The notes under the pieces: generated by a model
Database searches by the model: none
What the model saw: only the letters and a program-made list of their open reading frames with translations
What the model was told of the DNA's origin: nothing
Translations under genes and position numbers: made by a program
Origin: Chloroflexota bacterium
GTDB lineage: Bacteria > Chloroflexota > Anaerolineae > Promineifilales > Promineifilaceae
Assembly (NCBI GenBank): GCA_963169155.1
Contig: CAUJGI010000049.1
Span: 1 to 10,751 of the forward strand
Reading direction: 5' to 3'
DNA length: 10,751 nucleotides
Shown: in pieces, positions 1-6,715 of the stretch
How positions within the stretch are numbered: position 1 is the stretch's first letter
How the letters are laid out: the number at the start of each line of letters is the position of its first letter

Positions 1-1
1 C

Positions 2-412
2 TTCGATGAAGCCAAACAAAAAGAGTATGCGGTCGAGGCCGAGCGCCGCTGGGACCCCAAACTGGTGCGCCAATCCAACCAGCGCTGGAACCAGCTAAAC
101 AAAGATGAAAAACAAGCTATCCTGCAAGAAGGCAACCAGATTTATCTAGACATGATCGATCAGTTAGGCAGTTCACCAGACAGTGAAGCTGTTCAAGCGA
201 TTGTGGCCCGCTGGCATCAACACACCCGGCACTTTTACGAACCCACCTTCGACATCTTGCGCGGTTTGGGGCAGGGCTACGCCCACGACCCCGCCTTCCG
301 CGCCACCTTCGAGGCGATGCACCCGGACCTGCCAGACTTTTTGCACCAGGCAATTACCGTTTACTGCAACAAGAACACTAAAACCTGTCAGATTTACGAC
401 GAATCTGGCTAA
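2..412 (+). CDS. MerR-family regulator, C-terminal TipAS-like domain (5' end outside window)
   Basis: This is the 3' part of a gene; the frame is open from the window edge (codon at 2-4) to the TAA at 410-412. The visible 136 residues match the TipAS antibiotic-recognition fold that forms the C-terminal half of TipA-like MerR activators. The landmarks are an AERRWD segment followed by a VRQSNQRW motif, then the later RHFYEPTFDILRGLGQGYAHDPAFRATF segment read here as RHFY, then GLGQGY, then DPAFRATF, and finally a DLPDFLHQAI helix. In that family the domain binds small hydrophobic ligands while an N-terminal winged helix binds the promoter; the DNA-binding half must lie upstream of base 1. A GTG at 65 opens a 115-residue frame but would remove conserved domain residues, so it is not taken as the start. 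The last dozen residues (TKTCQIYDESG) go beyond the usual domain end and are encoded by repeat-like palindromic DNA (380-407). Confidence 0.85.
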   Translation, partial: FDEAKQKEYAVEAERRWDPKLVRQSNQRWNQLNKDEKQAILQEGNQIYLDMIDQLGSSPDSEAVQAIVARWHQHTRHFYEPTFDILRGLGQGYAHDPAFRATFEAMHPDLPDFLHQAITVYCNKNTKTCQIYDESG

Positions 413-458
413 ACCAACCCCTGGCTGAGCAAACCTAGCTGAAAGACCAACGCCTTGC

Positions 459-475
459 AAAACCTGTCAGGTTTC
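459..475. repeat. Palindrome AAACCTGTCAGGTTT, with a partial copy at 381-395
   Basis: Bases 460-474 form a near-perfect palindrome with 7-base arms around a single central T, in the 86-base gap between the TipAS-like gene and the protease gene. A partial copy (AAACCTGTCAGATTT, 381-395) lies inside the end of the preceding reading frame. It overlaps another small inverted repeat, CAGATT (389-394) and AATCTG (402-407). This could be a dispersed repeat family or a weak factor-independent terminator without a T-run; with only two copies visible I cannot decide. Confidence 0.45.
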
Positions 476-498
476 CCACGCAAACAAGAGGAAAAACC

Positions 499-1425
499 AT
501 GAAAAGCAATTGGATACCAACCAATGAATATTACGGCCGTCTCCTCACCGAACCCGACGCCGCCAAACGAGAACAACTCTACCTGGACCTGTTTGTCCAA
601 CCCTGGCAGCAAATGATGAACATGATGCAGCGCCCCAGCATGGACGTCGGCATTGATGCCGCCGATCCGTTCGCCGGAGCCAAAGCATGGGGTTGGCTGC
701 TGCCCCACCAAACCGACGAAATTGCCCGTATGCTGCAAAAAATGGAAGCCGCCAACGCCTGGGAAATTGGTCGGGAGGCCGCTGCCCAAGCGGCTGCGCA
801 GTTCACGCCCTACGCGCAGCGACTGCCTTTTGATACCTTCGAGGGTTGGCTGGTTTTGGCCGATCCCGCCTTTTTTGCCAACGATCCGCAGCCGGGCTAC
901 ACGGGCGCCACCGACTGGTTTGCGCCGCGCTACATTGGCCAGTTCTGGCAGCCGGATGAGCGCAACTTGCCCCATCTAGCCGGGCTGGTGGCGCATGAGA
1001 TGCACCACCTGGCGCGCTTTCGCGCCTTTCCGTTTACCATGCAAACCAGCGTGGCGGAATACATCGTCCTGGAAGGCATGGCCGAATCGTTTGCGGCCTC
1101 GCTGTTTGGCGAAGAAGTGGTGGGCTACTATGTGACCCAGTTCGACGAGACGATGCTGGACACCGCCAAATCACTCATTGCCACTGGCCTGCAAAAAACG
1201 GGCTTCAATGTCATTCGCAGCTATATTTTTGGCGACGCGCTGGCGGCGCAAAATGGGTACGAGCCGCTGGGCGGGATGCCCGCGTATGGCGGTTATGCCG
1301 TGGGTTACCATGTGGTGCAGGCATTTTTGCGGCGCACCGGCCTGAGTGCAGTGGAAGCAACGTTTGTCCCGGCAGATGAAATCGTGGCGAAATCGGCGTT
1401 TTTTGCCGAACTAAACCCGGCATAA
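499..1425 (+). CDS. DUF2268-type predicted zinc-dependent protease
   Basis: This 308-residue protein carries the zincin motif HEMHH at residues 166-170, inside LAGLVAHEMHHLARF, as in the DUF2268 family of predicted zinc proteases. LEGMAESFA (191-199) follows 21 residues later and supplies the likely third zinc ligand, probably Glu192 or Glu196. Near the C-terminus, YGGYAVGYHVVQAFL (about 263-277) matches the helix that ends the domain in this family. No signal peptide or membrane segment is apparent, so a cytoplasmic peptidase is likely; the substrate is unknown. The ATG start is supported by AGAGG at 487-491, seven bases upstream. The gene follows the TipAS-like regulator by 86 bp in the same direction and could share its transcript, but no functional link is shown. 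The gene carries one ACGGCCGT palindrome (533-540). It ends 25 bp before a long hairpin. Confidence 0.85.
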   Translation: MKSNWIPTNEYYGRLLTEPDAAKREQLYLDLFVQPWQQMMNMMQRPSMDVGIDAADPFAGAKAWGWLLPHQTDEIARMLQKMEAANAWEIGREAAAQAAAQFTPYAQRLPFDTFEGWLVLADPAFFANDPQPGYTGATDWFAPRYIGQFWQPDERNLPHLAGLVAHEMHHLARFRAFPFTMQTSVAEYIVLEGMAESFAASLFGEEVVGYYVTQFDETMLDTAKSLIATGLQKTGFNVIRSYIFGDALAAQNGYEPLGGMPAYGGYAVGYHVVQAFLRRTGLSAVEATFVPADEIVAKSAFFAELNPA

Positions 1426-1450
1426 CGCAAATAAACTGCCTTCTGGAGGA

Positions 1451-1504
1451 GTGAGCAGCCTCAGATGCGAACGGCTGACAAAAACCGCATTTGAGGCTGC
1501 TCAC
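1451..1504. terminator. Long hairpin between convergent genes, probable bidirectional terminator
   Basis: The left arm 1451-1469 (GTGAGCAGCCTCAGATGCG) pairs with 1486-1504 (CGCATTTGAGGCTGCTCAC) over 19 bp with one G:T wobble and a 16-base loop. It sits between the stop of the plus-strand protease gene (1425) and the stop of the minus-strand permease gene (1514), the position for a shared terminator. No T-run follows on either side, so it may instead act as an RNA-stabilising hairpin or be a copy of a dispersed palindromic repeat. Confidence 0.6.
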
Positions 1505-1513
1505 CCCTTAAGA

Positions 1514-2278
1514 TTACCCTCGCTGTCGCCAATCCATTTTGCGGTCAACAATCCAGAAAACAATTCCACCCAACAACAGCATCACCCCCAGATCGCGCCA
1601 AAGCTGGGGGGTGATTGGCCCCAGCAGCGCCTGGCGTAGGGCGGAGGCCGCGTAAGTGGCTGGGCTGAATCGCCCGACGGCTTGCAAGATGGCGGGCAGG
1701 CGATCTGGTGGAATGACGACGGGGCCAAGACCGAGCATCAGCAGGGTAAGCAGGGTGCTAATCGTTCCAGATTCCGCTTGTGTCCGGGCGATGACGCCAA
1801 TGAGGGCACCGACGCCGGAAAGGGGCAGTGTGCAAATGGGGATGACCAGCAGCAGCCACCAGCTTGGTTGGAGCGTGATGCCCAGCAGCCAACTGCCAAC
1901 AACGGCCGTTACCCAAACCGAAGGCAGCGCCAACAAAAAAAACGCCAAAATAATCGCCAAAATCAGAGCAGACTTGCGCACCGGCAGCGTACCAAAATAA
2001 TCGAGCGAGCCCATGAAGCGCATGAAAATAATGTGGCTCTGCACGTTGTTCATGATGCCAAACATGAGCGCCAGGACGATGTTGCCGGTGAGGACGTAGG
2101 TTAGTGCCTCAAGCCCGGCGTCACGGGCGAAAACCGAGAGGCCCAACATGCTGAGCAGTGGGGCAATGGTGCCCAGCACCACCATGCTGCGCCAGGACCA
2201 GCGCCAGTTGGTCAGCTCGATGAGCAGCAAATCCCAGATTTGCGCGAGGAAAGGTTGGAAATTACGGCCGTCTTGCAT
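1514..2278 (-). CDS. ABC-2 type transporter permease
   Basis: This 254-residue membrane protein has about six hydrophobic segments (roughly residues 31-50, 58-78, 103-130, 139-163, 171-190 and 229-243). The C-terminal pattern FSPATYAASALRQALLG is typical of ABC-2 exporter permeases, where it precedes the last membrane helix. It should form the membrane channel for the ATPase encoded immediately upstream. The start is the ATG at 2276-2278. An in-frame opening reaches 2539, but that extension reads antisense to no recognisable protein and lies wholly over the ATPase coding sequence. GGAGG (plus-strand positions 2294-2298) lies 15 bases before the ATG, longer than ideal, but the 17-bp overlap with the ATPase gene makes translational coupling likely. 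The exported substrate (drug, lipid, polysaccharide) cannot be told from sequence. An AACGGCCGTT palindrome lies at 1901-1910. Confidence 0.87.
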   Translation of the reverse strand: MQDGRNFQPFLAQIWDLLLIELTNWRWSWRSMVVLGTIAPLLSMLGLSVFARDAGLEALTYVLTGNIVLALMFGIMNNVQSHIIFMRFMGSLDYFGTLPVRKSALILAIILAFFLLALPSVWVTAVVGSWLLGITLQPSWWLLLVIPICTLPLSGVGALIGVIARTQAESGTISTLLTLLMLGLGPVVIPPDRLPAILQAVGRFSPATYAASALRQALLGPITPQLWRDLGVMLLLGGIVFWIVDRKMDWRQRG

Positions 2279-3170
2279 AATGCAAATACAAATCCTCCAA
2301 CGTGGCCGTGTACAGCCGGAAATCATCAATCTGTTTAAGGTCAAGCTGGTTGAGAACGGCCGTTCCCTCCGCCCAATCCAGCAGCAGCAGCCATTGGCCG
2401 GGCTGGATGATGTGTTTGGGCAGGTGAGCGGGCACGTCTGGTTCCTGGCTCGGGGTGAAAAACAGCTCCAGGCGCAATTTTTGATCAACCGCTTGTTTAA
2501 GCTCGCTGGGACGGCCGTTGGCCACCAATTTCCCGTCATGCAGAATTCCCACCCGCTGGATCACCTTTTCCGCCTCGATGGCATCGTGGGTGATGAAGAT
2601 GATGGTGGTGCCACGCTGCTGATTTTCCTCGCGCAGCACGTCCCAGACCAGCTTGCGCCGCTGCGGGTCTAAATCGTTGGTTGGTTCGTCCAGAATAAGG
2701 ATGGAGGGCTGCCCGGCCATAGCCACGGCCAGGCGCAGCAGCCGCCGCTGCCCTCCAGATAGGCGCGAGCTGTACCGGTCGCGCAGCGACTCTGCCTGCC
2801 AGAGTGCCAACAGCCGATCCCGCTCCTGGCGCGCTTTTTCACGGGACAAACCGCGCAGGTGGGCGGTGAAGTAGAGCGCCTCGCCAAAGGTGAGATTGTT
2901 GAGTGCGGCGCTATCTTGGGGCATATAGCCAACCTGAAGGGGGACGTGCATGGGGGTGTGGGTTAACGGCCGTTCCCACAGCCGAATCGTACCTGAAGTG
3001 GGGCGCAGCAAATTGACCATCTGCTTGACCAACGTGCTTTTGCCCGCGCCGTTGTCACCCAGCAGGCCAAAAATCTCGCCCTGGCGAATTTGCAGGCTAA
3101 TGTTGTCGTTGGCAGGGTGGTTTTGGCCAGGGTAAATTTTGCAGAGGTTTTGTATCTCATAAACAATCAT
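2262..3170 (-). CDS. ABC transporter ATP-binding protein
   Basis: This 302-residue ABC ATPase has all the diagnostic motifs: Walker A GDNGAGKS (residues 38-45), Q-loop Gln85 in GYMPQD, signature LSGGQ (137-141), Walker B ILILDEP ending at Asp161-Glu162, and the H-loop His195 in FITHD. About 80 residues follow the nucleotide-binding domain, as is common in ATPases paired with ABC-2 exporters. It energises the permease encoded next, whose ATG lies inside this gene's last codons. The start is the ATG at 3168-3170; upstream on the coding strand is only a weak GGGGGCGAG sequence as ribosome binding site. Four ACGGCCGT palindromes fall in this gene (2264, 2356, 2511, 2966). One codes for NGR, one for DGR in the overlap frame, and others for TAV or ERPL. 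Confidence 0.93.
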   Translation of the reverse strand: MIVYEIQNLCKIYPGQNHPANDNISLQIRQGEIFGLLGDNGAGKSTLVKQMVNLLRPTSGTIRLWERPLTHTPMHVPLQVGYMPQDSAALNNLTFGEALYFTAHLRGLSREKARQERDRLLALWQAESLRDRYSSRLSGGQRRLLRLAVAMAGQPSILILDEPTNDLDPQRRKLVWDVLREENQQRGTTIIFITHDAIEAEKVIQRVGILHDGKLVANGRPSELKQAVDQKLRLELFFTPSQEPDVPAHLPKHIIQPGQWLLLLDWAEGTAVLNQLDLKQIDDFRLYTATLEDLYLHYARRP

Positions 3171-3315
3171 AACAACACACTCGCCCCCAGTTTACGTCAA
3201 AGAGTAAAGGAAAATGCACGTTTTCCCGCTCTTTTCTGGGCGGTAAGTAAGTGATTGTCCAGAAGTCCAGTGGGCATTCTTCGTAGATGCGGCGAATAAT
3301 AGCCTCGATATCCAT
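3157..3315 (-). CDS. Possible small protein or relic of a gene upstream of the ABC ATPase
   Basis: The minus strand has a short open frame with an ATG at 3313-3315 and a TGA at 3157-3159, giving 52 residues. It starts MDIEAIIRRIYEECPLDFW and continues TITYLPPRKERENVHFPLLF, then DVNWGR. The composition is protein-like rather than random: acidic and basic helix, then aromatic-rich strands. The frame stays open upstream to a stop near 3377, adding residues such as FTKLSLELAVCQ before the Met. No good ribosome binding site precedes the ATG. Its end overlaps the first codons of the ABC ATPase (3170), which could mean coupling. I do not recognise the family. It may be a real small gene, or the decayed C-terminus of a longer one whose 5' part has been lost in the AT-rich gap beyond. 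Confidence 0.35.
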   Translation of the reverse strand: MDIEAIIRRIYEECPLDFWTITYLPPRKERENVHFPLLFDVNWGRVCCYDCL

Positions 3316-3681
3316 TTGGCACACGGCCAGTTCGAGTGAAAGCTTTGTGAAAAGGTCCTGTTTGAGGTGGTATATCTGTCAATCTTTGCTATTCTTGGCC
3401 CACTGGAAGTATGTCCTCAGGCTAGGGAGCCTTCCGTATGTTTGTGAAGTTTTCAATTGCATACTAATTTCTTACCGGGCAACGGCCGTTTAGCACCTTT
3501 TGCCTATCCTCCTGCTGTTCGTCGGCCGTTATCGTAAAGACCGGGTCAAATCCCCACCATTGTTATGGGTTTTATAGGGTGATTTTTTCCGGGAGCCCAG
3601 CACCATAAGTCCGTTGTTAAGAATAGAAATATCTAATGTGGCTGGTCAACAACACAGCTTACATTACTTTGGAGTGAATGA
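3316..3681. other. AT-richer intergenic region without a recognisable gene
   Basis: About 365 bases lie between the possible small ORF and the unknown gene at 3682. I see no convincing coding frame, RNA gene or transporter remnant. It holds one AACGGCCGTT (3481-3490) and a near copy, TCGGCCGTT, at 3522-3530. It must contain the promoter for the plus-strand gene at 3682, and possibly one for the minus-strand ABC genes, but no clear -35/-10 pair is visible. Confidence 0.5.
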
Positions 3682-4239
3682 ATGACAATCCTCGCTAACT
3701 TACCCCGTTTTTTGGGTCGCCGTACCACCCTTGCCAAGGCTGCTGCCCTTACCGTTCAGCCCTATCATCCAAGTGAATTGAGCAAAATGGAACAACAGGA
3801 ACGGCCGTTGCCCGTCCCACAAAAAACCGCACCCATCATCATCAACATTCCCCCGACTCAGCCGTATGTCCAGGTGAATACGCTCTCAAACTTTTTGCGA
3901 ATCGGCCGTATGTACCACCCTCTGTGCCGCAACACCTTTGTCGAGCGAGTGCAGATTGGCTACTACGCCTATGAGCGGCGCGAGGAGTGGCGCACCTGTG
4001 CCCTGGCCGCCGCCTATGCCGGAGCGTTTGGACCCCAATCCATTGAAAAGCCGGAATTCTCTTACAGCATGGCCAACTGGCGCTTGAGCCAGCTGGTGGG
4101 TTTTGATATCGGCCACCGCCAGGTTGTTGGCCCCACTGGGCGCCACAATAATTTGGCTGATGAAATGATCAGGCTGGTTGACGAGAATTTGTGGACCCGC
4201 GCGGGCGTGGCGGACTGGCTGGTCAGTTTAGGCTTTTAG
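3682..4239 (+). CDS. Hypothetical protein, 185 residues, unrecognised family
   Basis: I do not recognise this protein. GGAG at 3671-3674, seven bases before the ATG, and an intrinsic terminator right after the TAG support a real single-gene transcript. The N-terminus (residues 1-20) is basic and short of hydrophobic length for a signal peptide. Residues 38-60 form a Pro-rich linker (ERPLPVPQKTAPIIINIPPT). The rest, about 65-185, looks like a compact alpha-rich domain with NFLRIGRMYHPLCRNTFVE, then YYAYERREEWRTCALAAAYAG, and a C-terminal segment ending ADWLVSLGF. There are two cysteines (82 and 106). No catalytic motif is evident. It carries the host palindrome AACGGCCGTT at 3800-3809, encoding ERPL, so it does not look recently acquired. 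The neighbouring tadE-like gene lies downstream, but the terminator separates the two. Confidence 0.7.
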   Translation: MTILANLPRFLGRRTTLAKAAALTVQPYHPSELSKMEQQERPLPVPQKTAPIIINIPPTQPYVQVNTLSNFLRIGRMYHPLCRNTFVERVQIGYYAYERREEWRTCALAAAYAGAFGPQSIEKPEFSYSMANWRLSQLVGFDIGHRQVVGPTGRHNNLADEMIRLVDENLWTRAGVADWLVSLGF

Positions 4240-4263
4240 TTTTTCGCTCTCTACTGCTCTTAC

Positions 4264-4295
4264 AGGGGATTGGTCCAAAAACCAATCCTCTTTTT
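4264..4295 (+). terminator. Rho-independent terminator after the 185-residue gene
   Basis: AGGGGATTGGT (4264-4274) pairs with ACCAATCCTCT (4281-4291) over 11 bp including one G:T pair, with a CCAAAA loop and a TTTTT run at 4291-4295. It begins 25 bp after the TAG of the upstream gene. Confidence 0.9.
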
Positions 4296-4629
4296 GTTGC
4301 CGATTAATGTTTCTCTTAAGTTAGTACCCATATCCTATCCAGTGTAGTTTGCAGACTCAAACGCATCGCCGATGGTATTGAACCCTTTGATCTGTGAATT
4401 GCTCTTTGTCCGTGCAGTTTGGAAGAGCTTTCCCCAGTAACTCAAATTAAATAGCTGATTGGCCAGATTGGTGATAGGCAGCAGCCTGCCATTTGCGTTT
4501 AACCTTCGGCGAGAGGTACAGGCCGCCAGGTTGATGTTTAGCTATGACCTTGCTCGCGGCTGGTTTATTTCTGGCGTAATTGCAATTGTATTGGTAGCTC
4601 AAGAGCAGTTGTATTGGATAGGTGAACCG
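4296..4629 (+). promoter_or_regulatory. Leader region upstream of the tadE-like gene
   Basis: This 334-base stretch follows a terminator and precedes the tadE-like start, so it should carry that gene's promoter and leader. I could not identify a convincing -35/-10 pair or a known riboswitch. There is a short perfect hairpin GGCAG-CAGC-CTGCC at 4477-4490. The frame of the downstream gene is open from 4459, but the extra 57 residues do not fit a TadE protein. Confidence 0.35.
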
Positions 4630-5853
4630 ATGAAAAAGCGCGTTTCAGACCAAAAAGGGCAAAGTTTGGTTGAAGTTGCCCTATTTTTCCCCATTTTTGT
4701 GCTGTTGTTGGCTGGCCTGGTGGAAGTGTCCCAGCTGGTCATTACCCAAAATCGTATCTCCTCGGCGGCGCGCTCCGGCGCACGATTTGCCGCCAACGGA
4801 GGCGAGGATGTGGGTATCACCAACACCGTTTTGCGCACGGTTACCCAGACACTGGAGTTAGAAGAGGATCATTGGGACATTTTTGCGATTCGCGCCCAGG
4901 TGAACGGCAGCGGGAATGCCTTTAGCCAGTGGCAGTTTGCCCATATTTATGGCATTTCCAATACCCAGGCGGCCCTGACAGTGGACGAGATTGAGATACA
5001 AACGGCCGTTCTCGACGAGCTGCAAACTGACGAAAACGACACAAACAACAACGCCCTGGCCGCTGATTTGGAGATTGTGGGCACCTACGTCATTTATGAT
5101 TCCGAATCCATATTAGGCCTGACAGACTTTGCCCCGGTTGGCGATTTGTACTCAATTTCCGATATCAGCGTCATGCGCAGCAATGCCGATCAAATACAAA
5201 ACACCGATGGCTGCATTACCTTCCCCGTCACCATCAACGGCGACATCCGCTCGGTGACCGCCCCGGGGAGTGGTTCAACACCTTACCCGTCTGCCAGCGC
5301 GTTCGATTATCCCGCATCGCCCCCGGTGTACGCTTCATTTACGGCCCACTCACCCAATATTTCCCTGTCGGATGCTGCGGAAGGGGACCTGTTCCTCGTA
5401 GAAAGCGGTGCCAATGAGCTGCGCTGGTTGGTGTGGAATGAAGGGGTGCAAAATACCAACGCCACCCTGCGCAACAGCCTGTTGTGGCCCGGCAACGTAC
5501 TCGATTACTCGGCTCACGGCGATGGTGGCGTGGTGCTGCCCGGCTTTGGCACAGTCGTACGTGGCTATGTGGAGCCTGGAGATGCAACCGATCTCACCAT
5601 TCACGAGGGGGATCGCATTAACCTCAGCACGGGGTCGTTGGGCAATGGCCCGGTGGCTACCGTGATGCAGGGCCACGTTGACAAGGAGCGGCAGCTGCGG
5701 CTGGTGGTGTGGGCCACGCTGTCTGGCACTCAGATTGTGGTGGAGCAGTTTGCTGTCGTGCGGGTCGTTGGCTACAGCACATCGCCTGAATGGCTGCTGG
5801 TTGAGTTTATGCGCTGGGATACTTCCTGTGGTCAATCTGTAGCGGGCAACTGA
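4630..5853 (+). CDS. TadE-like pseudopilin with long C-terminal domain
   Basis: TadE proteins are minor pseudopilins of the Tad/Flp type IVc pilus, processed by a prepilin peptidase and assembled with the inner-membrane secretion complex. The N-terminus shows the family signature: basic MKKRVSDQKG, then QSLVEVALFFPIF with Glu15 at the +5 position after the likely cleavage at Gly10, a hydrophobic segment about 16-37, then NRISSAARSGARFAANGG, the usual end of the TadE motif. The chosen ATG at 4630 gives 407 residues and puts the signature at the N-terminus; a frame open from 4459 would bury it after 57 unrelated residues. The protein is much longer than typical TadE (about 150-200 residues). 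Its C-terminal 250 residues are Gly/Ser/Thr-rich and strand-like, with two similar pieces (ELRWLVWNEG and QLRLVVWATL), which suggests an exported beta-rich domain. The TGA stop is the insertion point of the IS that follows. Confidence 0.8.
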   Translation: MKKRVSDQKGQSLVEVALFFPIFVLLLAGLVEVSQLVITQNRISSAARSGARFAANGGEDVGITNTVLRTVTQTLELEEDHWDIFAIRAQVNGSGNAFSQWQFAHIYGISNTQAALTVDEIEIQTAVLDELQTDENDTNNNALAADLEIVGTYVIYDSESILGLTDFAPVGDLYSISDISVMRSNADQIQNTDGCITFPVTINGDIRSVTAPGSGSTPYPSASAFDYPASPPVYASFTAHSPNISLSDAAEGDLFLVESGANELRWLVWNEGVQNTNATLRNSLLWPGNVLDYSAHGDGGVVLPGFGTVVRGYVEPGDATDLTIHEGDRINLSTGSLGNGPVATVMQGHVDKERQLRLVVWATLSGTQIVVEQFAVVRVVGYSTSPEWLLVEFMRWDTSCGQSVAGN

Positions 5854-5933
5854 GATTGGGCCACTCTTAAACCTTATTTTTGTACAAAGTCGGCGCGTTT
5901 TAACTTTTTCCTTCAAACTGGAGCGGTTTCAAC
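5853..5933. repeat. Left terminal inverted repeat of the IS (36 bp core, imperfect to 81 bp)
   Basis: The outer 36 bases (5853-5888, beginning AGATTGGGCCACTCTT) match the reverse complement of the other end with one mismatch. The similarity continues imperfectly over the next 45 bases, for example AACTTTTTCCTTCAAACTGGA here against AACTTTTTCATTCAAACAGG at the other end, without needing gaps. It stops directly before the transposase stop codon (5934-5936). Confidence 0.9.
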
Positions 5934-6701
5934 TTAGGAAAAACGCTCCAAATAGTACCTTTCCAAACAAAATAACAGGTCGGTCGAATTTTTCATTTGA
6001 CTTAGCAGTTTGACATAAACAAGTCTTCCCTCATCGTCGAATGTAAGAGTACCGGGAAAACAAAGCAAGTCGCGGACGATGCGTTTCAACCCATATGCCT
6101 CGAATCGTGACCCGATCAACGCATACCGTTTAAAATCAGCAAGTAAGTTGTGTGCTAAATCAGTCAACAAAATGTAGCCACTTTGTCCATTGAATGATGA
6201 TTTGCGGCGCACTGCCATCGCTAAACCACTCTTATCTTGACGAAATTGTTCGACTTCGGCCCCACCGCGTTCCCGATAGAGGGTCAAAAACTGCTTTTTT
6301 GAAGGCAATGTCAAGGTGCTGACATAGTAGCTGTGCAAAATCTTGTCTTTTTTTAAGCGACGTTGCACAAAAACGCGCAGGGGTTTTCCCCAATTGAAGT
6401 CCGTTTTCACTTCGCCAAACCAGTTGTCATCGTAAACGTCCCATCGGGTTACCCGCTTGGCAAGGGCCGCAGCACGACTACTGGAAAGCCCTTTGGCATG
6501 GACATGATAGCCTTGCTGTAACAAAAGCCGGAAGTTATCTTCACTGCCACCGCCACCATCAAAACGCCAAACGGTGCGGTTGCGTTGCCGTTGGTCTAAG
6601 TCTAATGAACTTTGCACACCTTGCATCGCATTGGGCAAACAATTGACGGTATGTTGATTACCAGCAAAGAGTTGCGACCAGAGCGTTTCTTGGTAATCCA
6701 C
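5934..6701 (-). CDS. Transposase, C-terminal catalytic part (frame B)
   Basis: Meaningful similarity in this frame begins near 6736 with NATGRQLARVSAVDYQ, exactly where frame A breaks off, so the listed GTG start at 6699-6701 is only the first available start codon and is probably not used. Catalytic landmarks are the second Asp in VWRFDGGGGSEDNF (residue 48 from the GTG) and the Y-R-E-K-like motif YRERGGAEVEQFRQDK, with Tyr142, Arg145, Glu149 and Lys157. In the IS4 superfamily that Glu is the third catalytic residue. Rejoined with frame A by a one-base shift, the protein would be about 427 residues, a normal length for the superfamily. The stop TAA at 5934-5936 abuts the inner end of the left terminal repeat. 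Confidence 0.85.
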   Translation of the reverse strand: MDYQETLWSQLFAGNQHTVNCLPNAMQGVQSSLDLDQRQRNRTVWRFDGGGGSEDNFRLLLQQGYHVHAKGLSSSRAAALAKRVTRWDVYDDNWFGEVKTDFNWGKPLRVFVQRRLKKDKILHSYYVSTLTLPSKKQFLTLYRERGGAEVEQFRQDKSGLAMAVRRKSSFNGQSGYILLTDLAHNLLADFKRYALIGSRFEAYGLKRIVRDLLCFPGTLTFDDEGRLVYVKLLSQMKNSTDLLFCLERYYLERFS

Positions 6702-6715
6702 GGCACTAACACGGG

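Noticed and set aside
409..975. 188-residue open frame on the minus strand over the DUF2268 gene
   Set aside because: It is antisense to a gene with clear zincin motifs, has no recognisable domain and no ribosome binding site; it reflects the GC-biased codon pattern of the real gene.
2279..2539. N-terminal extension of the permease frame
   Set aside because: The 87 residues are Cys/Arg/Ser-rich shadow translation of the ATPase gene; the ATG at 2278 fits the membrane protein.
2148..2672. 174-residue plus-strand frame across the permease-ATPase junction
   Set aside because: It is antisense to two well-supported ABC genes and matches no known protein type.
3287..3493. 68-residue plus-strand frame in the gap upstream of 3682
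   Set aside because: It has no ribosome binding site and chance-like composition, and it opposes the more protein-like minus-strand frame at 3157-3315.
4459..4629. 57-residue N-terminal extension of the tadE-like protein
   Set aside because: It would place an unrelated segment before the prepilin-type leader, which must be N-terminal for processing.
4296..4629. Possible riboswitch (e.g. cyclic di-GMP sensing) upstream of the pilus gene
   Set aside because: I looked for conserved GEMM-like core sequence and found none; only a 5-bp hairpin is present.
5350..5916. 188-residue minus-strand frame over the end of the tadE-like gene
   Set aside because: It is rich in His, Gln and Arg, typical of antisense translation, and it crosses the IS boundary.
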